Notes under the pieces: model-generated
Told to the model about the DNA's origin: nothing
Databases searched by the model: none
What the model saw: only the letters and a program-made list of their open reading frames with translations
Source of the DNA: Hyaloraphidium curvatum
Lineage: Eukaryota > Monoblepharomycota > Hyaloraphidiomycetes > Hyaloraphidiales > Hyaloraphidiaceae
NCBI GenBank assembly: GCA_025558095.1
Contig: JAIVFI010000016.1
Span: 1-64,000 of the forward strand
Length of the DNA stretch: 64,000 nt
Reading direction: 5' to 3'
Translations under genes and position numbers: made by a program
In this document: positions 31,671-42,319 of the stretch, piece after piece
Layout: each line of letters opens with the position of its first letter
How positions within the stretch are numbered: the first letter of the stretch is position 1

Positions 31671-32253
31671 GCGGGGTCGGGGGACCATCAGCTGGCCGCA
31701 GGAGGCACAGGCCCGGAGGATCAACGCGGAATGGCCACGAAGGAGGATTCAAGTGCGAAGGAATGGTGGGCCAGGTGGATTGGGCTGCATTTTCGGTGAA
31801 TGAGGACGGATGGATCGTTCGGCATCTCTGCGTGTCTTGCCCGCACCCATCGATCTACGTCCCGTCCACGCAAGGCGCACCTAGCGGGCGTCGACGTCCG
31901 AGCGAGGAGCACTCGGCAAGCCGAGGATCGGATGGCTAACAAAAGCGAGATCGGAGCGAGCCGCGGGCAACCATCCGGGCTGGTGCGACGGTGTCAGGCC
32001 GAAGTAGGGAACCCCGAAATCCCCGGTATCTCTTCCCGTGCATTTCTTGATTTAACCGGCCTGAAGGGCATCCAACAACGTGCACGGAAGCACTGTGGAG
32101 GTGGCCCAGCCAGCGATCTGAATCGTCGATGCGACCTGGCGGTTCGACAGGTTCGTGCTCGTTGCCCTGACTCTTCCCGTCCTCCGCTCGGGGCACTGCG
32201 CCCCTCTATCCCTCATCCAACTCACCACCAGCAACGCACACCAACACGCCACC
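31671..32253. other. Intergenic, nothing recognised
   Basis: About 580 bases between H2A and the damaged cysteine-module gene; shadow frames only. Confidence 0.4.
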
Positions 32254-32870
32254 ATAAAAGGCACCGCCAAGCCCGCCCTCGCTGTGTTCTTGGCCGCCGC
32301 CGTCGTCCTCGCGGCCTTTGCAGGGTCAGTGCTCCGCTGCTGCCGGACCCGCCCCGAGGCCTGATTCTCTGTTCCCCATGCTCGCCAGGTCTGCCGTGGC
32401 GGCCCCCGCGGGGGAGTCCCACGTCCGGTTCGTCCGCTCCTGCTCCGAATGCGACGTCTCTTCGTTCTGGTGCGCCTGCCCGCTGTTCGCCGCTCGGCGG
32501 ACGCAGCTCACCCTCCCCCCTGCAGCGAGTTCGCCCACCCCGGCGCCCCCGCGGGCCTCGTCGCCTGCGTCTCGCACGACGCTGGCCGCACCGCCCTGTA
32601 CCGCCGCTACGCCTCGGGCTTCACCTCCGGCGGCGCGCAGAAATGTGCGGCCTCGGCCTGGCGCCGATCGCCGTCAGCGCCCTCGCCCAGTCCGCGTGCG
32701 AAGCGTCGTGCGCGGGGGATGGGTTCTGCGCGGGGTACATCCATATCGCGGGGAGCGACTTCTGCATCACGTTCAGCGCGATCGGGGGCAAGGCGCCGGC
32801 GGCGGGGTACACGATGATGGTCAAGGGTACCTGCCCCGGGGACGTCAGCCCGAGCGAGTGCCCTGCTTGA
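32254..32870 (+). pseudogene. Cysteine-module protein 5 (family A), start codon ATA and frame lesion
   Basis: Exons by homology: 32254-32324, 32389-32469 and 32526-32870; introns 64 and 56 nt. The signal peptide is complete (PALAVFLAAAVVLAAFAG) but its expected ATG is ATA, set in the context GCCACC-ATA; no in-frame ATG lies upstream. The module is present: VRFVRSCSECDVSSF, C-EF (TG|C split by intron 2), PGAPAGLVACV, ALYRRY. The PAN-like tail (SACEASCAGDGFCAGY, then GTCPGD) is in a different frame from LYRRY; the shift lies between about 32625 and 32650, with no GT-AG pair to explain it. Two independent defects make this a likely pseudogene. Internal initiation at ATG 32379 would give a form without a signal peptide. 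Confidence 0.6.
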
Positions 32871-33318
32871 GGATGGACTTCTCATCCCGTTCCGTCGATG
32901 AGGACGAGCGGTTGATTCGAGCTCGCACAAGTTTCATGGACAGCAACAGCAATTATATAATTCAACAGACATGTAGAGCTCAACATCGTATGATAGAGAA
33001 GCAGAGCTACAAGGAAGACATGGCGCAACTCCGGATGACTTCCTGTCGAATACTGGTGAGGTCGGGAAGCACGCGAGTCACCTCTGAGCCGACATCATCG
33101 ATCTATCTCGAGAACGCCAAGGCAGCAGTAGCTGGAATGTTAGACGATCTCTGCCATCGAGAGGTTTGCGGCCTGGAAAGCTGCTTTGTGTCGTGCCAGC
33201 GGTGCGAGCCTGGAAGCCGGGGCACGGGTGGACCCGACGGCCCGCAACGCGTCACGGTGTTCCGCACGCGCCGTTCCGCCGCCAGCCCCGCCCATCGCGG
33301 CGCGGATCCCGTTCCGAA
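32871..33318. other. Intergenic with an AT-rich patch
   Basis: About 450 bases; an AT-rich stretch at about 32950-32968 stands out in the GC-rich background. No gene recognised. Confidence 0.4.
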
Positions 33319-35029
33319 ATGGCGGAGCACTCCGCCGCGCCCGCCGACGGGGCCCCGGGCGGCCCGCCACCGCGGTGGACGCCGCGGCGCGAGCCCTCCA
33401 ATCCCGGCGAAATCCTGCTCGCGGCGCTCAAGTCGTCGGGCCGCTCGGCGCTGATCGCCTACTCGGCGCGCGCGTTCCTCACGCTGCTGCTGCGCGCCGC
33501 GCGCGGGCGGTTCTCGAAGGGCACCCTGCGCGAGGTGTTCGGCGGCGACGAGGCGCTGCGGTTCGCCAGGATGTTCGGCACCTTCACGTTCCTCTTCAAG
33601 GCGATCAACGGACTCGGCTGCTACGCCGCAATCGGCAGGGTGCCGCGCCGCGCGTCGCTGCGGGAGCCGGCGCACCTGGCGCCCGCCGCGCCGGGGGACA
33701 AGGCGCACCTCTCTCTGAGGTCGCCCGAGTTCGTCGTGGCGTCGGTCTCGGGGGCGGTGGCCGGGCTCGCCGCGCTGAAGCTGGAAAAACCAGATGAGCG
33801 CTTGGGGTGGGCGCAGCAGTTCTTTGTGCGCGGCATGCAGTGCCTCGTCGTGTTCCTTGCCCGGGAGCGCAACATCTACGTCCCTCATGGAGGTACGTGG
33901 TCATTGGGCTTCGGCACACCTTGCCTGCATGGGCCAAGCTCGTCGTCGCGAGCACTCGGGACTCATTCTCGCTCCCTCCAATCCCAGACTCCCTCGTCTT
34001 CATCCTCTCGTGCGCCCAGATCATGTACGCCTACATCCTCCGGCCCTCCACCATCCCGCCGGCCTACTACACCTGGATGGTCCGCACCGCGCGCGTCCCC
34101 CACGACGTGCTCGAGGTCAACCGCCGCAACATCCGCTACCTGGACACCCTGGACCGGGTCAAGTTCGGCCTGCCCCCCGAGTCGGGTACCGCCGAGGCGC
34201 TGCACGCTGCCATCAGCGCCGGCGCCGCCGACCCGATCATCTCCAAGGACCACATCCTCGCCGTCGCGCGCGGGCACCACTCCGGCCCGACGCGGTACGC
34301 CAAACTCGCGGAGACGATCGAGGCCAAGGGGCTGCCGCTGCCCATCGTGCCGTGCGAGCTGCTGCACGCCGAGGGCGAGCACGGGTGCCTTCGGTACAAC
34401 GCCGGGCTGTTCAACAAGGTGTTCTGGGAGATCGCGAGGGTCTACGCCGCGCTCAACGTGGTGCCGCTGATCGTGTTCGGCAGCCGGCGGCTCATGAAGG
34501 AGTGGGTCGACCCCCGGGCCCGGCTGCCCCGCTCTTCCTCACCCGCGCGTTCGGCAGGCCGCTCAAGGTCGCCCTCCGCCTCGTCGAAAGCACCGCCCGC
34601 TCCTCCACCTTCCTCGCCGTCTACGTCACCTCGTACATGCTCCTCGCCTGCCTCCTCCGCAACCTGCACCTCGCCAACCTTTTGACGCGGGACCACAAGG
34701 GGTTCTACTACCTCTTCGGGATCGTCTCGGCGTGCTCCATTTTCATCGAGCGGGAGGGGAGGAGGGGCGAGCTGGCGGCGTACGTGCTGCCCAAGGCCGC
34801 CGAGAGCGCGTGGAGGGTGTGGGCGGACAGGGGGGTGCTGCCGAGGTGGATTCCGGGGGGGGATTTCGCGCTGTTCGGGGCGGGGATGGGGCTGCTGATG
34901 GTGGGTTCCGGGGCGTCGCGAGATGGAGGCGGTCGTGCTGACCTGAATCTTGCGCAGGGATTCTACCAGACCGCGCCGGGGAACGTGAGCGGGTTGCTGT
35001 ACGCGCTGATGAGGAGGGTCGTCGCTTGA
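33319..35029 (+). CDS. TMEM135-like peroxisomal/mitochondrial membrane protein
   Basis: Exons 33319-33892, 33988-34501, 34558-34900 and 34958-35029; introns 95, 56, 57 nt; 500 residues. Conserved blocks of the TMEM135 group: ILSCAQIMYAYILRPSTIP followed by YTWMV, then a PCELLHAEGEHGC block (Cys-Leu-His ... Cys), and NKVFWEIARVYAALNVVPLIVF. The C-terminal half has hydrophobic segments (TFLAVYVTSYMLLACLLRNL; YYLFGIVSACSIFI). This group has been linked to peroxisomes and mitochondrial dynamics in animals; a fungal role is not settled. Intron 2 has a GTGGGT donor and restores the frame exactly between LMKE and PLKVALRL. No targeting peptide is obvious at the N-terminus. Confidence 0.75.
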
Positions 35030-35361
35030 TGAAGGTGTGGCACGGGACGAAGAGGTGGAAGGGCGACCGTTGGGGAGTGGACTTCTTGTACGTAATCTTT
35101 GAATCGCTTGATCCGCGTCTGCTTTGCTGTTCTTCGCCCCTTGTCCGAGAACCAACTGTTTCCTTTCTCGGACGGTCTGTCTGCTCGGCGGGCGCACGCT
35201 TGCGGAGCAATCCCGGAAAGCCGCCCGGCGAGAGTTCCGAGGATTCCGACGCGCGCAAAACACCCTCGAATCCGACGCCTTTGTGGCCCCCGGAACCCGC
35301 GAATAACCGCGGCAGACGCATTTCATTACGATCTTGTCTTCCACTCGGCGGTGGGCCCGCG
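35030..35361. other. Intergenic, nothing recognised
   Basis: About 330 bases between the TMEM135-like stop and the cytochrome b561 start. Confidence 0.4.
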
Positions 35362-36237
35362 ATGCCGGGCGCACCGGACCAACGCGGGGACGTTCCCGCC
35401 GACTCCGCTCGGACGTCGGCACCGACCGCACGACGAATCTGGCGCGTCGTTCGCCCCCTCCTCTCCCTCTTCTCGGTCGTCTTGTCCCTCGTATTCGTCA
35501 TCGCTATGGTCGCCTTCGCTTTCGCGCAGCCCTACGTGTGGTTCGCTTGGCATCCGATTTGCATGGGACTTTATCTCGCCCTCGCTGTCTGGGGAGTGCT
35601 CATTCTCGCCGAGCCCGACGGGGTTCCGACTGCAATTTCGAAAGAGGAGGGCGATGGGAGGCAGCCATTGCTGCAGGGGCCCGTGGCGCCGAGCTACGGA
35701 GCCGCCGGTGACAGGGACGCAGAAGGTGGATCTCCTGCGGCCCAACCCACGCCTGGAGCATTTGGACTGGGCAGAAAAACCCGTCTGACGCTGCACCTGG
35801 TGCTGCACTGCCTCGCCGTCGCCCTCTGCCTCGGCGGCCTCGCGGTCGCGGTAGCCTTCAAACTCGTCAACGCCAAGAGCCACTTCACCACCTGGCACGC
35901 CATCCTGGGCCTAGTTGGGACGTGCCTGTCGTCTCTGCAGCTGGTGTGGGGATTCCTGGCGAAGAACGATTCGGCGCTCGGACAGTGGGCAGCCCGAACT
36001 GGACGGAGCAATGCTTTCCAGGCGTTCCGGCGCTGGCACCGCAGGTCGGGCATTCTTGTTGCCATCGGCGTGGCGATAGCGGTATCGGCTCTGGGCATGT
36101 ACGAGCACTGGACCATGGGAGGTATCGCGGGTCTGTTCGGGAGGGAGGTGCCTATGGGACTCGTCCAGGGGCTGTTGGTCGGCCTTCTGGTTGCGATGTT
36201 CCTGGGTACTGCGGCGCAGGGCGGCTTGCGGCACTAG
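35362..36237 (+). CDS. Cytochrome b561-domain membrane protein
   Basis: Intronless, 291 residues, start ATG 35362. Hydrophobic segments match the b561 fold: LLSLFSVVLSLVFVIAMVAF, FAWHPICMGLYLALAVWGVL, LHLVLHCLAVALCLGGLAVAV, HAILGLVGTCLSSLQLVWGF, SGILVAIGVAIAVSALGMY and a last helix. The four haem-binding His candidates are those of FAWHP, LVLHC, TTWHA and RWHRR, spaced as in b561 proteins. These proteins move electrons across a membrane, for example from ascorbate or to ferric iron. A ~60-residue polar loop between the second and third helices is longer than usual. No fused DOMON domain is present. Confidence 0.85.
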   Translation: MPGAPDQRGDVPADSARTSAPTARRIWRVVRPLLSLFSVVLSLVFVIAMVAFAFAQPYVWFAWHPICMGLYLALAVWGVLILAEPDGVPTAISKEEGDGRQPLLQGPVAPSYGAAGDRDAEGGSPAAQPTPGAFGLGRKTRLTLHLVLHCLAVALCLGGLAVAVAFKLVNAKSHFTTWHAILGLVGTCLSSLQLVWGFLAKNDSALGQWAARTGRSNAFQAFRRWHRRSGILVAIGVAIAVSALGMYEHWTMGGIAGLFGREVPMGLVQGLLVGLLVAMFLGTAAQGGLRH

Positions 36238-36323
36238 AACGGACGTGATTGATGACCACTAGAACAGAAAAGACAAAGCCAACAAACAGAAGTCAACACC
36301 CAGCATCCGAGTCACCAGCCTGC

Positions 36324-39300
36324 TCAATCCTCGTCCACCGTCGGCACGTCGGCCCCCGCATCCGGAGCAACGAGGCTCATCACCGCCACATCCACGTTGG
36401 AAAGCGACCTCCCGACCTCCGCCAGCTTCTTGTCCTGCGCGCTCACCACCATCCTCAGCAGCCGGTCGGGATCCATGTCCGAAGTCCCCGCCTCCGAGGA
36501 CGGCGCGCTGAAGTCCTTCTCCGGGAATCCGAGCCTCGAAAGCCACTCGTTGTACCGCGCCTGTCCCTCCAGGCCGGCGAACCACCGCAGGCACATCACC
36601 ATGGCGTTCTCGAACAGCGGCTGGGCGCTCAGCGAGTGTCGCTGGGCGTGACGCAGGTGCAGGAAGATGATGCGCGTGAGGCGATCGATGCGTGTGTGGA
36701 ACCAGCGCAGCATGCGGTGGTCGTTGACGTCGACTAGAAGAACGGGATGATGTCAGATCGGGAAAGGGACGCGGCGCACCGAGGACCCACATCCGGACTC
36801 CAACATCTTGGCCAACAGCCTGGAACCCATGATGGCGAAGCTTCCAGCCTCGATCCCGTCCGTGGAGCTGTACCATGCCGGCTCCGGATCCATCGAAGGC
36901 GGCGGGCCCCTGGCACTTGCCTGGAACTCGTAGTTCCAGATCTGGTCGCCACTTAAGGGTTAGGCAGGCAATCAAACATCGTCTCGAGAGACAGACACCC
37001 ACGAAAATGCCGATCATCGACATGAGGACCGAGTCGCAGATCGTTGGGCACCTCCCCAGCAAGGCGAAAAGGTCGCCGATCCTGCCTTCCGCCTCCATCT
37101 TCCTCATCTCCGGTGGCAGCGCGTCGACCACCTCCTTGATCATCGCCCGCAGCCGGAGCACCTCGGCGCGGATCCAGGGCGCGGTCCTGAAGCCGATCGG
37201 GTACACGTTGGGCAGGCCGGCTTCGAGCGCCCTGCGGCGGAGCTCGATCCACTTGCGCTCGACGGCGATGCAGTGGTGCAGGGCAAAGTGCGCCCCAACG
37301 CGGAAGATCTGGTTCGGGATCGGCCGTTAGACCCTGATTGCGACTTCCTTCTGCAGTCTACCAACGTCACCGACGGTAGCAGCGAGAAGCTCCCCCCTCC
37401 TCTCGGGCGAAATGTCCTGTGCCATCCACTCGACCGCCAGTAACGTCGGCACGACCGGCAGGATTCGCAGCGGTGCCGCGGCGGGCGTCGGTTCCGCCAC
37501 GGAAATCTCGCCGCTGTAGGCAATCCGACCAAAGTCCACGAACTCGAAGTCGCGGCCGTCGAAGGGAACGGGCACCTCGTCGACCTCCATCGGCGGGTAC
37601 TGCAGCTTGGAACCGATGAGGTCGGCCGACCACAGGTCACAACCAAGGCCTGTCGGAAGCCGGCATCAGCGAGCACGCCAATCACGGCGCAAGACCCACA
37701 GTAGAAGTAGCACCCGGCAAACTCGGTGAGCAGAACCACCTCCTCCCTCTCCGCCGGCCCGAGCTTGGCCAGCCTCTCGGGGCTAATCAAGGTCGCCGAC
37801 AGCGACTTTGCCGGCGGGAACGGCGGCACGATCCCCTCGGCTGCCATCCACGCGTCGATGTCGGCAATGTGCGCTGGCGGCCCGGCCTTGCGCCCCGCGG
37901 GCTCGGTGAGCATCGTCACGACCCCCCTGATCCACCCCCGCAGCGCGACCCCCGCCAGCCGCGCCATCCGCACCGCGAGGTTCACCAGCGCGACCATGTT
38001 CTTCTCCCCGCCCGCCTTTTCCGAGAAGTTGAGGCCCAGCACGAGCGCCTGGATGATTGGCACCGTCCGTTTCGCCAGCGCGAAGCCCGGGCCCTTGCCA
38101 CCCGCCGAGCTCCGCCCGACGACCGTCAGCCCCCCACCCCACGCCCAGTTGGACCCGTCGGCGTCGCCTTCGGGCAGCGCAGCCTGCAGGTCGGTCATTG
38201 CCCGGTACAGCCCCCCGACCAGCACCATCCTCGCCCTGTCCGAGACCGCCCTGCGCGCCCGCGGCGTGAGCTCCGGGTGCAGCGCCCCGCGGTCCCACAC
38301 GCACGCGCCCCAGAGCGCGGTCCAGAGCAGCGGGCCGCCCGATGGGGCGCCCGAAAGGCACGTGTCGCTGAAGCGGTGCTTCTGGATGACGGCGGTGCGG
38401 CCAAACTCGGCGTAGCATTCCCTTCGGGTTCCGCCGATGTGAGTTTCTGCAACGGTGGGACGCCCAGGAGACCACCCACCAGAACCGGTTGATCATCCAG
38501 AAGATGCCTTCGGACGACGGCAGCGTCGCGTCGTGCTGCGAGAGCGGTAGTGGCACCACGGTCTCCGCCTGCTCCTCCTCGAACACCTCCCCCGCCACCT
38601 CCTCCGCCTTGACGACCACCTCCCGGAACGCGCCGCGCCCAGGGTCGTCGTTGAGCAGGAACGAGACGCTGGCCGAGGGACTCCTGCGCAGCGGCAGCGG
38701 AAGGTCGTCTGCCGGCAGGGAGGGGAACTCGGATACGATGGCAGCCAGCGGGCCGAGGCCATCAGTGAGGGGCGACCAGGAGCCCGAAGGGGAGGGGTTG
38801 TAGACGAGGCCGGAAAAGGGCGACATCGGGGAGGGTGCTTGGGCAGCCTGGAACGGGTGCGCCAACGGAGAGGCATTCATGAGGGGAGAGAAGGATGTCT
38901 GCTGCGGCGGGAAGGAGAGCGAAGGCTGGCTGACGGCGTTCGTGGCGAACGAAGAGTAGGCGAGTGGGGAAGTGACGGGTTGCGGTTGGCGGGCCTGGAT
39001 CATGAAGCCGGGCTGTTGGCCGAAGTAAAGACGCTGATGTCCGGCGAAAGCAGCGTTTCCCTGAGCAGCGCCTTGGAAGCCCCATTGAGTAGGGAGAGAC
39101 GGGGGGAACCCGATGTTCTGCGTCGCCACGAGACCGGGTGCGCTGGGCGCGGAGATTCCGGGGTAGTTGGTGATAGTCGATACCACGGAAAAGGAGGGTT
39201 GCGGGGAGAACGAAAGGTTGGTCATCGTCGGGTACGACGACGAGGGGTACGGCGGCTGTTGGTAGGCCGTGGGTTGCGAAAAGCTCCAGCTCGAGGACAC

Positions 39301-40189
39301 GGCTGACGGACCTCCTGCGCCGCCAGAAAAAGTTTCAGTCACGCCTCGACGCAAGGCATGAGCTTCCAAATCTCACCCCCGTTCATCTGCGAGCCCCATG
39401 GTAAGGTTCCCGGCGAATTCATGGGCTCGGACGGCCCAGGAGATTCCACCGGCTGAGCCATCCGCGGCCGTTTCGCCCTCCCCTCCTTCCGTTCCTCCTT
39501 GATCTTGTCGACCTTGCTCTCCATCTCGACAGCAGTCCTGAGCCCGACCGTAGCCGCCGGGTACACGCACTCGAGCCCGTGGCGCAGGCAGAACTCGCAC
39601 GGCGTCATGCCGTCCATCTCCGGCGCGTCGGCGTCGGGGCTGGCGTCCTCGGCGGGGCGCTTCTTGGCAGGACGACTGCGGAAAATGGGCTTGCCGCCCT
39701 CGCAGGCACGCTTGCGCCTCTTGCACTCTGGAAGGCGGTTCAGACCGGGGCATGGGCTCGGAGGTCAGGCACGGAAACCCACCGACGCAGGCCCATCTCG
39801 CGCGCCGCTGCTTCCCCGCCCCGTCGCCGTCGCCGTCCTCGGGCGCCACCACGCCGCTGGACGCGGTCCACTTTGTGCACGGCCGCGCCTTCTCCCTGCA
39901 GCGCGTGCAGCGCGGGTCGGCGGTGTCCTCCGGCCACAGACAGCGGGCCTTGGCCAGCCTGCACTCCTTGCTGTTGAATACAAAGTCGCAATAGACGAAT
40001 TGCGGCGAAATTCGGGGCGGAGGCGGCGTCGAATGTGCCGGGGCGCGGGCGGCAGGTCAGCGGGGGACGCCATCTCCGCGGGCGGCGCGCCCACCAGGGC
40101 TTGTTCCGCGCCTGCTGCGCGCCGGTCGCGCCTTGCGGAGTGCCGGGCACCGCATCCCGCGCACCGGCGGCCCCCGGTGGGGACTCCAT
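36324..40189 (-). CDS. Fungal transcription factor with two Zn2Cys6 clusters
   Basis: Nine exons on minus: 40189-40095, 39970-39783, 39727-39377, 39314-38480, 38421-37700, 37649-37366, 37308-37003, 36941-36791 and 36733-36324; 1,113 residues. Cluster 1 (residues ~31-61) has ideal spacing C-x2-C-x6-C-x10-C-x2-C-x6-C (KPCKECRLAKARC ... RCTRCREKARPC); its first Cys codon is split TG|C by intron 1. Cluster 2 (~93-150) reads ACVECKRRKRAC, then a long ~34-residue loop, then PCEFCLRHGLEC, with its first half rebuilt across intron 2. A Gln/Ser/Pro/Tyr-rich activation-like region follows (residues ~215-450), then a helical middle-homology-like region. The zinc clusters bind CGG-type sites. The 37366/37308 junction is the least certain; other junctions join frames exactly. 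Regulon unknown. Confidence 0.82.
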
Positions 40190-40364
40190 CGGGCGGCCGG
40201 GTGGCGGTGATGGTGCCGCCGTGGGCTGGCTCCGCGAGGCGTTGCCGCCGCTGCGGCCTCATCCGTCTCGCAATGGGACACGGCTAAGTAAATGCAATCA
40301 GCAAAATACATGCGGGCAATAAAAACATAAGAGTTACAACCAGAACGTCCGCGAACTGAATGGC

Positions 40365-41396
40365 TTATCGCCCTCCGGCACCAGCGGCCGCGCCTCCCGA
40401 CCGGAAGGCAAGCCAAGCCCTCCACAGCGCCTTCCTGGAGACATACAAGCGGACCAGCATCACCTCGACAAGCGCATGTGCACCCATGTTCGGTTCCGCG
40501 ACCAGTACGGGCCGGATCTCCTCGGTGAAGTGGTGCAATTGCTGGAGCCGCAATGTCAATGCCGATGCTCCAGGTCGGTACAGGGTAAGAACCTACAGTG
40601 ATGACCTGTTGCGCATGCGTGCCTTTGGCATTGTCCCAAAGCAGCTGCTTGGGGAGCTCGAAGGGAGCCTCCAAGTGAGCGGAGCTTGGGGCCGCTGCGT
40701 CCCCCGCCTCCTCGGGATCCCGGCACGCCGACATCGAAAGCACAACCTTCAGCTCCACACCACCCCTTTGTAGCATCGCTGCCGGCAAGGTTACCCCGAG
40801 AAAGCTGGTTCCTAGCAGCAGCCCCTCGTGGTGGTCGTCCATTGCCGAAGCAGGGCGGCACGCGTCCGGAAACCCGCTCTCCGGGTCCGAAAACAAGTAA
40901 TCGAGGATCTCCAGGCATTGCGGCAGCTTTGGCCTGAGGACGAACTTGGGAACTGCGGAGCAGGGTGCGTCCCGATCCCCGAGGACCAGCGCGAACGGCT
41001 CCCGCTCGCGCGCCCTCATCTCCCCCTCCTCCAAGGCCGGGAGCGTGCCGTCCCTGCAAAACAATCGTCAGCTTGCATCCTGGCCACTCGCGATGCACCG
41101 GCGACGCACCTCCCGGGGAGCACCTCCAACCCGGCCCTCCAACCGCAGGTCCGCAGATCCCACTCGAACTCCCTCCCCAGCCTCTGCAGCTCCCCCGCGA
41201 GGACGATCAACATCCGCTTTGAGCACCGGGCCAGGGCAATAAGGGAGCGCGGGTCCAGGAGGCGGGCGAATGCGAGTAGCATCTCGCCGGGGAGCGCCGG
41301 GAGCGAGGTCGATTCGGGCGGCGAGGTGAGGTCGGGGGCTGCTGATGCCCGGGCAGCGGGAAGCACGGAGCTGGGGAATGGTTGCGAGCCGTCCAT
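40365..41396 (-). CDS. F-box-like protein
   Basis: Exons on minus 41396-41110, 41053-40597 and 40541-40365; introns 56 and 55 nt; 306 residues. Residues ~35-75 resemble an F-box: SLPALPGEMLLAFARLLDP, then SLIALARCSKRM, with the Leu-Pro start and hydrophobic spacing used to bind Skp1. Directly after is a short helical stretch (LAGELQRLGREFEW). The rest (LFSDPESGFPDACRP, GLLLGTSFLG, GVELKVVLSMSAC) is not recognised and shows no LRR or WD repeats. Likely an SCF substrate adaptor if the F-box call is right. Intron branch sites (GCTGAC) are clear. Confidence 0.6.
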
Positions 41397-41563
41397 TTCC
41401 GATGGGACAGGCGAGAGTCGGCGAGGAGAGCGCCGGGGACGGAGGTTGAGTCCCCGCCTTGGACCTCTCAGATACGCCGAGCTCGACTTGGCACACGGCG
41501 ACTTCGAGCGGCAGACGACTCTAATCCAATTCTACAACGCGCATTACACTCTCGAGGGTGCTT

Positions 41564-42319
41564 TCATTGCTGCGGTTGTTGCTCCTCCAGGCGGCGCTTG
41601 GCCATCATCACGCGGTACCGCTTGTCGGCGAGCCTGCGTGCCAGGCGATCGTGCTTGGGCCCAGGCGTGAACGTCGGCTTGCGCTTCTTGGTGGTCTGCC
41701 GGGGATCCGATCAGGCCCGATGCGGGTACGAGTTTGCGCAAAGTCCCACCTTGGTTGTTTTCTTGGGCGCAAGCGCGATCGTGAGGGGCGCAGGCGCCTG
41801 CCCGTTGGGGTTGCTCCTGAACGTCGCCAGCGGCACGTCGTCCTCGCTGGCCAGCGCGACCCCGTAGTCCGTGCGCGGCTTCAGCCTGGCGTTGATGGAG
41901 AATGTGCCGTCGGCGGTGCTGGTGCCGGTGCCGCCCGAGCGCTCCCAGCCGCCGTCGTCGTCGCGGGTGATCACAGCGAGGCGCACGCCGGCGAGGGGGG
42001 CGTCGGTGTTGGGGTTGTAGGCGCCGTTGCCGTTGTTGTCGGTGAAGATGCGGCCGCGGACCTGTCGGGGCGCGGAACTCGTCAGGACGCCCCACCGGGG
42101 AGCAATCTCACAGGGCGCAAGCCGAGGAGTTCAACTCACCACGGACAGGGGCCCCGAGCCGTAGTTGTCGTCGTCGTCGTCGTCGTCGTCCCCGTCTTCC
42201 CCATCGTCGTCGTCGTCGCCCTTGGGCTTGGCGGCCGCCGGCGCGGCGAGCAGCGACAGCGCGGCGAGCACGAGGAAGAGGGCAAACAGGGTGCGCTGCA
42301 GCGACCAGATGGAGGCCAT
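41564..42319 (-). CDS. Secreted Asp-rich protein with SdrD-B-like domain
   Basis: Exons on minus 42319-42140, 42061-41750 and 41695-41564; introns 78 and 54 nt; 207 residues. Signal peptide LFALFLVLAALSLLAAPAAA, then ~20 residues that are almost all Asp with Glu/Gly. The domain that follows fits the SdrD-B/Cna-B Greek-key type: VRGRIFTDNNGNGAYNP, then VRLAVITRDDDGGW, ADGTFSINARLKPRTDYGVAL, and TIALAPKKTTK. The C-terminus is strongly basic (KKRKPTFTPG ... AKRRLEEQQPQQ). These domains are common in bacterial surface proteins and act as stalks; the D-N-G-N-G loop suggests Ca binding. An acidic N-part with a basic tail could self-associate; this is inference. Confidence 0.7.
42166..42219. repeat. 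(GTC)n-type trinucleotide repeat encoding poly-Asp
   Basis: A run of GTC (GAC on the coding strand) at about 42166-42192, broken and resumed to 42219, encodes the Asp run of the secreted protein on the minus strand. Likely length-variable. Confidence 0.75.
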
